The notes under the pieces: model-generated
Database searches by the model: none
Seen by the model: only the letters and a program-made list of their open reading frames with translations
What the model was told of the DNA's origin: nothing
Shown: positions 19,014 to 25,687 of the stretch, piece by piece
Layout: every line of letters starts with the position of its first letter
How positions within the stretch are numbered: position 1 is the stretch's first letter
NCBI RefSeq assembly: GCF_016863335.1
Contig: NZ_BOOR01000005.1
Coordinates: 223,658-287,657 of the forward strand
Source: Planotetraspora thailandica
GTDB taxonomy: Bacteria; Actinomycetota; Actinomycetes; Streptosporangiales; Streptosporangiaceae
Reading direction: 5' to 3'
Length of the DNA: 64,000 nt
Program-made: the position numbers and the translations under genes

Positions 19014-20270
19014 TCAGCCTCCGATCATCGTCAGGTAGAGGGGTAGGTCGTCGGCGGCCGCGTCGAACGCGGAATCGGCGAAGAGAGGTACGAAGAAGTC
19101 ATACTTGCCGCGATATCCGCGAGTCAGCTCCTGGATTTCCTTCGCCTCCGTCTTGAAGCGGTCCTGGAATCCCTTCAGAACATCGGTGACCAGCTTCTCC
19201 TGGTAGACGAGTTCAAGCGCACACAGGAGCGCGGGTCTGCGCACCACGTCGGCGAACAGGTCCGGGCTTTGCACGCGGAGCACGACCAGGCGGACAACGA
19301 GGTCGTGCTGTAAGGATTCGAGGCCGGGGGTCGAGGCGATGATCGCCTCGGTCACCGTCAGAAGATTGAGGACGCGCTTGATCTTCCGGGGGTTGGCCGC
19401 GACCACGCGTTCGAGCGTCTTCACGTGAGGTTTCACCAGTTCGGCCGTGGTGGCCGACAGGATGAAGTTGCTTATCTCCGTGGTGGCGAGAGGGAAGAGA
19501 TGAAGCGGCAGCTGGATCATCTTGTCGAGGTATTCGTCGCCGATGACCGCCTGATAGGGCTCAGGAAAGCCGAACGGACGGTATTTCACGGAGATGCCGC
19601 GATCGACGACTTCCTTGGCGAGGGCGATCATCACGAAGACGTTCCGTAGATCAAGGAAGAGTTTGACGGACTCGAGGAGATCGATGATCTGGTCGGGCTC
19701 GCACCGGTCCAGGTCGTCGATGAAGAAGACGATCTTCTTTCCCTGCTCCGCCAGGGCGTCCGCCTCATCCTGCAGGGCTTTGCGCAGCCGGCTCGTCTGG
19801 CTGTCGACCAGTCCACGCGTTTCCGCGTACTGCTGGGAAAGCTTGCCGATCTTCTCCATGCTGACGGACGCGACGTTGAGCCTGTGCAGCATCTCGTCGG
19901 CTGCGAGATTGAGGAGGATGGCTCCTAGACGCCGTACCGTCTCCGTGAAGCGGTGTCCGGGGTCTTCGTTCAGCCGGTTGCGCAGCGCGCTCAGCAGCGG
20001 CAGCAACATCTCCGGCTCACGGCGGTGGACCCAGGGGTTGAAATGGACCCGCACGAATTCGTCCGGATGTTTGTCGGCCAGTCGCTCGTCGACCATTCCG
20101 AGTAATGTGGACTTCCCGCTTCCCCATGCACCGAAAATGCCGATGGTGAATGGTGTCTCGGTCTTCGGGTTGGTGAGGACGGAGACGAGCGGGTCGACGT
20201 ACCTCCGGAACTTCAGAAGGTCGCTCCGCCAACTGACGGGGGCGTCCGACAGCACCGCGATGTCACGCAT
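19014..20270 (-). CDS. KAP family P-loop NTPase
   Basis: 418 residues from ATG 20270 (GGAGGG just upstream; a TTG 20327 extension has no SD). Walker A is GAWGSGKS at ~47-54 within the KAP-typical FTIGIFGAWGSGKST. The region FNPWVHRREPEMLLPLL and the Walker B-type FFIDDLDRCEPDQI (~182-195) are hallmarks of KAP NTPases such as Kidins220/ARMS and PifA. KRVLNLLTV and the long helical C terminus follow. PifA excludes phage T7, and bacterial KAP proteins are repeatedly linked to phage exclusion, so defence is plausible. KAP proteins often carry membrane helices, but none is obvious here. First gene of the three-NTPase operon. Confidence 0.85.
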   Translation of the reverse strand: MRDIAVLSDAPVSWRSDLLKFRRYVDPLVSVLTNPKTETPFTIGIFGAWGSGKSTLLGMVDERLADKHPDEFVRVHFNPWVHRREPEMLLPLLSALRNRLNEDPGHRFTETVRRLGAILLNLAADEMLHRLNVASVSMEKIGKLSQQYAETRGLVDSQTSRLRKALQDEADALAEQGKKIVFFIDDLDRCEPDQIIDLLESVKLFLDLRNVFVMIALAKEVVDRGISVKYRPFGFPEPYQAVIGDEYLDKMIQLPLHLFPLATTEISNFILSATTAELVKPHVKTLERVVAANPRKIKRVLNLLTVTEAIIASTPGLESLQHDLVVRLVVLRVQSPDLFADVVRRPALLCALELVYQEKLVTDVLKGFQDRFKTEAKEIQELTRGYRGKYDFFVPLFADSAFDAAADDLPLYLTMIGG

Positions 20271-20598
20271 GATCCCTCCCGTATGAGGATGCACCGCTGA
20301 TCCGTTAGGAGCACGGTGGTTATGCAAATGTGACTACACGCGTGATCTGCGTTCTGGGCGCGAGCGTCTTGCCATGCGGTCATCGACGCTGGAGATTTTG
20401 CGGACGGCGCACCACCGCGCGGGTCACCCTATGGTTGTCATGTGGTGTTTGGCGGCGGTGGAGTGCTCCGGTGGGACCGGTCGGCTCACATGCGCATGAT
20501 TCGTCAGAGACGGCGCTGAACAAATACGTGGGGAAGCGGCAGTTATGCGATCAGTGAGTCAGCCGACCGAGACCGTGTGGTCCCTTGAGGGGCCCAAG
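20271..20598. other. Divergent intergenic region KAP/TAP hydrolase
   Basis: 328 bp between the divergent KAP and TAP-hydrolase starts. I see no convincing small gene. It presumably holds both promoters, although I cannot assign reliable -35/-10 pairs. Open frames here have no ribosome site or recognisable product. Confidence 0.45.
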
Positions 20599-22191
20599 AT
20601 GACGACGGGGCGGGGATTCCGGGGTCTCATACCGCAGTGGGGAGGCGCTGCCAGAGGAGCAGCGGCCGCCGTCACGGCGGGAATCGTCGCCATGGTGCTG
20701 GCGGCCGGCTGCACCACGGACGAATCGCCCGCTGGGCAGAACGCTCCCGTGCAGAAAGGCGATCAGGCGGCGAGTGCGCCCGATCAGGCACTTCAGCCCT
20801 TCTACAGCCAGAAGCCCGCCTGGGCCGGCTGCGGCGACGGCTTCCAATGCGCGAAGGTGAAGGTTCCGCTCGACTACGCCAAGCCGTCGGGGGAGCAGAT
20901 CGAGATCAGCGCGATTCGGTTGCCCGCGACCGGGAAGCGCCTGGGATCGTTGCTGATCAACCCGGGCGGGCCCGGCGGATCGGGCATCCAGTACGCGCGG
21001 GCCGCACGGTCGATCGTGAGCGACGACGTGCGCTCCCGGTTCGACATCGTCGGCTTCGACCCGCGGGGCGTGGGGGAGTCGTCTCCGGTCAGGTGCCTGT
21101 CCACCCGGGAGTTGGACGCCTACGTCGCCCTGGACGCCAGCCCGGACCATCCTCAGGAGATCGCGGACCAGCAGAAGCTCTCCCGAGGGTTCGCCGACGG
21201 CTGCGAGGCCCAGTCGGGCCGCCTGCTCCCGTACGTCGGCACGGTGAACGCGGCACGGGACATGGACGTGTTGCGGGCGGTCGTCGGGGACTCCGGGCTC
21301 ACCTATCTGGGCAAGTCGTACGGCACCTATCTCGGCGCGATCTACGCGAACCTGTTCCCGAAGAACGTGCGGGCGCTGGTGCTCGACGGCGCCGTCGACC
21401 CGGCGGTGTCGTCGATCAAGGCCAACGAGGTGCAGGCCGAAGGATTCGAGGTCGCGCTCAAGGCCTTCGCGGAAGACTGCCTGAGCGGCCCGAACTGCCC
21501 GTTCGCCGGCCGTACGGTGGACGGGGTGCTGGGGGAGATCTCGGACCTGATGACGCAGGCCGACCGGCAGCCCCTGCGCAACGGCCTCGGCGACGGACGG
21601 GTGATCAACGAGTCCATCGTGGTGCTCGGCATCGCCGCTCCCCTCTACGACCACAACGCGTGGCCGCGGCTCCGACTGGCGCTCGGGCAGGCGCTCAAGG
21701 GGGACGGAACCGACCTTCTTCGCATGGCGGACATCCTCGTCGATAGGCAGCCTGACGGGACCTACTCCAATCAGACCGAGTCGAACATGGCGATCAACTG
21801 CGTGGACCACGCGTTCCCCAAGGGGGCCGAGGCCTACGAGAAGGCGGCGGACGCCGCAGCGAAGGTCGCGCCCCATTTCGGATCTTTCGTGATGTGGGGC
21901 TCGTTCCCTTGCTCGTACTGGCCCGTGAAGCCGACGGGAGACGACAAGCCCGTCACGGCCGAGGGGGCGCCGCCGATCCTCGTCGTGGGCACCGTGCGCG
22001 ACCCCGCCACGCCGTACGCGTGGGCGAAGGGGCTGGCCTCGGAGCTGAAGTCGGGCCTCCTGCTCGGGTATGACGGCGACGGGCACACCGCCTACCGCAC
22101 GGGCTCCACCTGCGTCGACGCCGCGGTCGACGACTACCTGATCGCTCTGAAGACGCCCAAGAACGGCACCGTTTGCCCGGAAGCCGGATAA
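20599..22191 (+). CDS. Secreted lipoprotein alpha/beta hydrolase, TAP-type (tripeptidyl aminopeptidase-like)
   Basis: About 530 residues. A signal sequence ends in the lipobox LAAGC, so the mature protein is probably lipid-anchored outside the membrane. The alpha/beta hydrolase core shows NPGGPGGSG (oxyanion region) and GKSYGTYLG with the nucleophile Ser. The C-terminal TAP-like domain supplies the acid in VRDPATPY and the His in GDGHTAY. Relatives (SlpD/SlpE and Tap) are mycelium-associated exopeptidases of streptomycetes. ATG 20599 has AGGGG 6 nt upstream. An in-frame ATG 20545 would put 18 residues before the signal and is less likely. The tRNA-Thr follows after 77 bp. Confidence 0.88.
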   Translation: MTTGRGFRGLIPQWGGAARGAAAAVTAGIVAMVLAAGCTTDESPAGQNAPVQKGDQAASAPDQALQPFYSQKPAWAGCGDGFQCAKVKVPLDYAKPSGEQIEISAIRLPATGKRLGSLLINPGGPGGSGIQYARAARSIVSDDVRSRFDIVGFDPRGVGESSPVRCLSTRELDAYVALDASPDHPQEIADQQKLSRGFADGCEAQSGRLLPYVGTVNAARDMDVLRAVVGDSGLTYLGKSYGTYLGAIYANLFPKNVRALVLDGAVDPAVSSIKANEVQAEGFEVALKAFAEDCLSGPNCPFAGRTVDGVLGEISDLMTQADRQPLRNGLGDGRVINESIVVLGIAAPLYDHNAWPRLRLALGQALKGDGTDLLRMADILVDRQPDGTYSNQTESNMAINCVDHAFPKGAEAYEKAADAAAKVAPHFGSFVMWGSFPCSYWPVKPTGDDKPVTAEGAPPILVVGTVRDPATPYAWAKGLASELKSGLLLGYDGDGHTAYRTGSTCVDAAVDDYLIALKTPKNGTVCPEAG

Positions 22192-22268
22192 TCTCCGGCG
22201 GCAGGGACATCAGGGGTGCGCGAGAACCCCTGTAGAACCTGTAGACTTGCCGTGCCGTTCTGCGGCGC

Positions 22269-22345
22269 GCCGCCTTAGCTCAGTCGGCCAGAGCACTTCA
22301 CTCGTAATGAAGGGGTCAAGGGTTCGATTCCCTTAGGCGGCTCCA
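22269..22345 (+). tRNA. tRNA-Thr (CGT)
   Basis: A full cloverleaf: acceptor GCCGCCT at 22269-22275 pairs with AGGCGGC at 22335-22341. The D arm is GCTC...GAGC and the anticodon stem CTTCA/TGAAG encloses loop CTCGTAA with anticodon CGT (reads ACG). The T arm has the GGTTCGATT loop, followed by discriminator T and an encoded CCA. Everything from 22301 (the anticodon loop) onward is duplicated at 25507, so the present 3' half is probably the copy brought by the integrated element. Confidence 0.97.
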
Positions 22346-22359
22346 GTTCAGAGGCCCTC
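22301..22359 (+). repeat. att-like direct repeat, left copy (in tRNA-Thr)
   Basis: 59 bp identical to 25507-25565. It starts in the anticodon loop of the tRNA, runs through the 3' end and CCA, and stops inside the 5' arm of the terminator. This is the standard form of an integration site left by a tyrosine-integrase element in a tRNA 3' half. The 59-bp identity ends abruptly on both sides. Confidence 0.9.
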
Positions 22360-22383
22360 ATGGTGATCATGGGGGCCTCTTGG
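22351..22383 (+). terminator. Terminator after tRNA-Thr
   Basis: A 12-bp hairpin. GAGGCCCTCATG (22351-22362) pairs with CATGGGGGCCTC (22368-22379) with one G-T wobble and a 5-nt loop, followed by TT. Only the first nine bases are shared with the right repeat, so this terminator is the element's own version. Confidence 0.7.
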
Positions 22384-22468
22384 GTGTCTATCTGAGTGAC
22401 TACCCTTTTCGCCGATTCAGCACCACCGCAACGATTCGTCAAACCCCTCACGCGCGTAGGTTCGACGC

Positions 22469-22484
22469 GTGACCAACTGAGTGA
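22469..22484 (+). repeat. GTGACNAACTGNGTGA motif, copy 1
   Basis: GTGACCAACTGAGTGA lies 110 bp inside the left att-like repeat. The same pattern recurs at 22852-22870 and 25392-25410. Repeated short motifs close to att cores are what arm-type integrase binding sites look like. The assignment is inference. Confidence 0.45.
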
Positions 22485-22519
22485 ATTGCGGCAGCGCTGC
22501 TTTGTGTATCGTGCACGCT

Positions 22520-22855
22520 GTGACTGCCGGACAGCACCCGCACCTGGTGGATGTGTTTCCCGACCTCACCGCTGACATCATCGCGCTGCTGCGAGTCCAG
22601 AACGAGAACGACCCCCTGGCGGACGCGGTGGAAGACCTGCTGTTCTACGGCGTGTGCACCTGTAGCGCCACATGCACCAACCTCTTGACCGCTCCACCGG
22701 GTTCGTCGAGTTCCTGGATGGTGGAGTTGGAACGCGACGGCGAGTCCGTCATCTGGCTGAGCTTGAACCCGACCGCGACGGCCATCACCGACATCGAGGT
22801 ACTCGACGGACGTGACCTCGGCCCAGCGAGTCGCAGAGGGGATGTCTCTGCGTGA
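22520..22855 (+). CDS. Small hypothetical protein (element cargo)
   Basis: 111 residues from GTG 22520. The frame is open further upstream to 22481, but the sequence reading TAGQHPHLVDVFPDL looks like a natural N terminus. The centre has a cysteine cluster CTCSATC followed by NLLTAPPGSS. The C-terminal half reads like a beta-rich domain (WMVELERDGESVIWLSLNP). The cysteines might bind a metal. I do not recognise the family. It lies inside the tRNA-bounded element and is followed directly by motif copy 2, so its C terminus could have been altered by rearrangement. Confidence 0.55.
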   Translation: MTAGQHPHLVDVFPDLTADIIALLRVQNENDPLADAVEDLLFYGVCTCSATCTNLLTAPPGSSSSWMVELERDGESVIWLSLNPTATAITDIEVLDGRDLGPASRRGDVSA

Positions 22856-22870
22856 CGAACTGCGTGACAA
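22852..22870 (+). repeat. GTGACNAACTGNGTGA motif, copy 2
   Basis: GTGACGAACTGCGTGACAA overlaps the stop of the small upstream gene. Together with copy 3 it shows an extended GTGACNAACTGNGTGACAA consensus. See copy 1 for interpretation. Confidence 0.45.
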
Positions 22871-23573
22871 CGCCAACGGACGACGCTGGACAGTGGCGGA
22901 AGATGATGGACGCTCAACGCAGGTTGGCAACGTAGCCGGGCAGTTCCGGCGTCCCTGTTCCCCGATAAGGAAGAGGTTCCTAGGGAGCGTTCGGCTGGCT
23001 TGGGCGGTTCCCCATCCGGCTGCCCTCTCCGGCGGGACGATCAGGCCTGTGGCCATGTCAGTTGGGGCAGCACCAGGCCTACGGGGGGAGTTGCCGGGGC
23101 ATGGCCGGGGCTCCGTCCGCGCCTTGCGGTACGTGGGTGGTTGCGCAGGGCCGTCCCGCCAGCCGACGACCCTGGCAAGCCGAGCAGACCCCCGCCCGGC
23201 CCGCCAGCGTCAGAACGTGCGTCAAGGTCCGCTTGACGTGGCGGACCGGGCGGCGGCCCGCTCCCCGGAGGGCGGGTCGGCGGCAGACGGGATGGCAGCC
23301 AGGTCTGCGGGTTGGGTTCGCATCCCCTCCCGCCTTATCAACGGCACGGATGTTGCGAGCGTCAGTGGCCATCGGTAATGGCCCAGGGCGTGGCCTGTGC
23401 TGCTGTCCGTTGCTGTGACTGCCATCTGTCGTTCATGCCTGCGTAGCCGTGTTAATCAGCCTGCTCCCTAACATCTGCGACGTGCGCCGCTGGCCTCCCG
23501 CGGCCCTCTCGGGCTCGGACTGCTGCCATCCCTCGGTGCTCGATTAGCCTCCGACAACTGATAGGCCACGGGA
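22871..23573. other. Element interior without a supported gene
   Basis: About 700 bp between the small protein and the phosphatase. Several open frames exist on both strands, but none has a ribosome site, sensible composition or recognisable motif. The frames are rich in Arg, Pro and Gly, as expected of non-coding high-GC DNA. It could be degraded replication or transfer genes of the element, but no remnant is identifiable. Confidence 0.45.
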
Positions 23574-25196
23574 ATGTCCGAAGAACAAAAGCAGACTCGA
23601 ATCTCGCGCCGCAACGCGCTCGGCGTGTTCGGGGCGGCAGCCTCTGGTGTCGCGGCCGGGCCGATGCTGCTCGGTGCACGTGCCGCCGAGGCCGAGGCGT
23701 ACCCGGCCTCGTCGGCGGTACGAAGCCTCAGGAACGGCTCGGGCTCCACGCCGGTCCAGGGCCTGCACCTCCAGTTCGGTGGCGACCCGCGCAGCCAGAT
23801 GGTGGTCTCGTGGATCACCGATGAGGAGGTGAAGAACCCGCGGGTCGTCTACGGCACGCTCAACGGAGGCTTCGGGTCCACGGCGTCCGCGGTCACGAAG
23901 TCCTACACCGACGGACACTCGGGCAAGACCGTCTGGGCGCACCACGCGCTGCTGAGCAAGCTCAAGTCCGACACCGACTACCTCTATGCCGCCCAGCACG
24001 ACGGCGCGACGCCGGACGCGGGCACGTTCCACACAGCGCCGTCGGGTCGAGCGCCGTTCACGTTCACCAGCTTCGGCGACCAGGGTTCGCCGACGGTGAC
24101 GTGGAAGAACGGTTCGAACCCGGTCGACGCCTCGGGCCGCGACTTCGAGCCCAACGCCACTCCGGCCGCCGGTGACATCGTCACGGGCGTGGAGAAGGTC
24201 GGTCCGCTGTTCCACCTGCTCAACGGCGACCTGTGCTACGCGAACAGCGGCCCCGACCGGGTTCGCACATGGAACCACTACCTGACCAACAACAGCCGCT
24301 CGGCGCGGTTCCGTCCGTGGATGCCGTGCGCCGGCAACCACGAGATCGAGGCCGGAAACGGCGTGCTCGGCTTCGACGCGTTCCAGACCTACTTCGAGCT
24401 GCCCTCGACCGAGACCGACCCCGAGCTGGACAACCTCTGGTATGCCTTCACGGTGGGCGCGGTCCGGGTCATCGCCCTGCAGAACGACGAGATCGCGCTG
24501 CAGGAGGGTGGCGACATCTACAACCGCGGCTACTCCGGCGGTCGTCAGCTCGCCTGGCTGGAGAAGGAGCTCAAGGCGGCTCGTGCCTCCAAGGACATCG
24601 ACTGGATCGTTGTCTGCATGCACCAGGTGATGATCAGCTCCGCGACCGCGGCGAACGGCCCCGACCTGGCGCTGCGTGCGGCGTACGGCCCGCTGTTCGA
24701 CAAGTACGGCGTCGACCTGGTCGTGTGCGGCCACGAGCACGACTACGAGCGCTCGCTGGCCGTCCGTGGTGTCGTGCCGGGCAGCGCAACCCTCACGCCC
24801 AACCCGAGCCAGAGCGCCACCGACGTCGTCGAGAGCGAGTTCGGTACCACGCACATGGTCCTCGGCGGCGGCGGCGTCTCCGGCGTCACCAACACCAGCT
24901 TCACGATGGACGACTTCGACGGCCACGGCCACCACTCGGCGTACGTCCAGACGGAGCACGTCGGCAAGTTCAACTCGGTCAAGGAGCAGGAGGCCGCGGT
25001 CTGGATCGGTGTCCGCGACGACATGCACCCCTACGGCTTCGCCGAGTTCGCCGTCGACCCGGGCCGCCACCCGGGCGACATGACCCGGATCTATGTCACC
25101 TATTACAACGTGATCACCCCGACAGGTGAGCTGAAGGTGTTCGAGCAGTTCACGCTGCAGCGCCGGCGCAGCGACGGCGGCAACCGCCACCACTAA
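23574..25196 (+). CDS. Purple acid phosphatase-like secreted metallophosphoesterase
   Basis: 540 residues. The twin-arginine signal SRRNALGVFGAAASG predicts Tat export of a folded metalloprotein. An N-terminal fibronectin-like purple-acid-phosphatase domain (LHLQFGGDPRSQMVVSWIT) is followed by the metallophosphoesterase core with all five motif blocks: SFGDQG, NGDLCYANSG (Tyr ligand), CAGNHE, VVCMHQ and CGHEHDYERS. These coordinate a dinuclear metal centre hydrolysing phosphomonoesters. It is the only sizeable gene in the tRNA-bounded element, so it looks like acquired phosphate-scavenging cargo. Confidence 0.9.
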   Translation: MSEEQKQTRISRRNALGVFGAAASGVAAGPMLLGARAAEAEAYPASSAVRSLRNGSGSTPVQGLHLQFGGDPRSQMVVSWITDEEVKNPRVVYGTLNGGFGSTASAVTKSYTDGHSGKTVWAHHALLSKLKSDTDYLYAAQHDGATPDAGTFHTAPSGRAPFTFTSFGDQGSPTVTWKNGSNPVDASGRDFEPNATPAAGDIVTGVEKVGPLFHLLNGDLCYANSGPDRVRTWNHYLTNNSRSARFRPWMPCAGNHEIEAGNGVLGFDAFQTYFELPSTETDPELDNLWYAFTVGAVRVIALQNDEIALQEGGDIYNRGYSGGRQLAWLEKELKAARASKDIDWIVVCMHQVMISSATAANGPDLALRAAYGPLFDKYGVDLVVCGHEHDYERSLAVRGVVPGSATLTPNPSQSATDVVESEFGTTHMVLGGGGVSGVTNTSFTMDDFDGHGHHSAYVQTEHVGKFNSVKEQEAAVWIGVRDDMHPYGFAEFAVDPGRHPGDMTRIYVTYYNVITPTGELKVFEQFTLQRRRSDGGNRHH

Positions 25197-25506
25197 CCCC
25201 TTCGCCAGCAGCCTCAATCGTCGGACCCCCCAGGGGCCGGGACCACGTCCCGGCCCCTGCTCGACAGTCGAAGAGATCGCAGCTGACGCCCTCGTCCGGG
25301 GTGGCAGGTTCGGCGAACCGCCGGTGCGGCGTTGAACACCAGTTGGTGGCTAGCGGCGGGCTGCGTGCTGATCGAGTCGCGCAAGAAGCGGGTGACCAAC
25401 TGGGTGACAATCGGGACGGACACCAGCGGACGAGCGGGGACCGTGGTGGACGGTTCCGGCAGTTCAATCCCTATGAGGTGCCAGGCCAGAGGGCTGCGTT
25501 GGTTGC
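25197..25506. other. Element right end without a gene
   Basis: 310 bp between the phosphatase and the right att-like repeat. It contains motif copy 3 but no supported gene. The first ~60 bp has the palindrome-like GGGGCCGGGACC...GTCCCGGCCCC (from ~25232), a plausible terminator hairpin for the phosphatase, lacking a T tract. Confidence 0.5.
25392..25410 (+). repeat. GTGACNAACTGNGTGA motif, copy 3
   Basis: GTGACCAACTGGGTGACAA lies ~100 bp inside the right att-like repeat. Copies 1 and 3 sit at similar distances from the two repeats, which fits arm-type sites for a missing integrase (inference). Confidence 0.45.
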
Positions 25507-25565
25507 CTCGTAATGAAGGGGTCAAGGGTTCGATTCCCTTAGGCGGCTCCAGTTCAGAGGCCCTC
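25507..25565 (+). repeat. att-like direct repeat, right copy (tRNA-Thr 3' fragment)
   Basis: 59 bp identical to 22301-22359. It contains the tRNA-Thr 3' half without its 5' half, so it is not a functional tRNA. This is probably the original 3' end displaced by integration. Confidence 0.9.
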
Positions 25566-25589
25566 CCGGAAAATCCGGGAGGGCCTTTT
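25559..25589 (+). terminator. Displaced tRNA-Thr terminator
   Basis: A perfect 11-bp hairpin: GGCCCTCCCGG (25559-25569), loop AAAAT, CCGGGAGGGCC (25575-25585), then TTTT. It is a strong intrinsic terminator, likely the original one for the tRNA before insertion, and may now also end transcription leaving the element. Confidence 0.85.
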
Positions 25590-25687
25590 GCATGACGTAA
25601 TGCAACGCGATACAGCAATGCCACGGACCACAGGGGGGACGGTCGGGCGTCCCCCCTTGCGGCGGCTCGATACCGGGTTGATCGTCC

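Larger units (their letters stand above)
22301..25565. mobile_element. Integrase-less element integrated in tRNA-Thr
   Basis: A ~3.2-kb segment bounded by the 59-bp direct repeats. Contents are a terminator, a 111-residue unknown protein, ~720 bp without a supported gene, a purple acid phosphatase, and three copies of a GTGACNAACTGNGTGA motif near the ends that may be integrase arm sites. No integrase, excisionase, replication or conjugation gene is recognisable. It is therefore probably a deletion relic or a cargo-only element mobilised by an integrase elsewhere. Confidence 0.75.

Noticed and set aside
22812..23378. Open frames in the middle of the integrated element as integrase or replication remnants
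   Set aside because: I searched all frames for tyrosine-recombinase (R-H-R-Y), serine-recombinase and helix-turn-helix signatures and saw none.
25214..25624. Minus-strand frame across the right att copy, reading GIEPLTPSLR
   Set aside because: This is the familiar spurious translation of the complement of a tRNA 3' end, not a protein.
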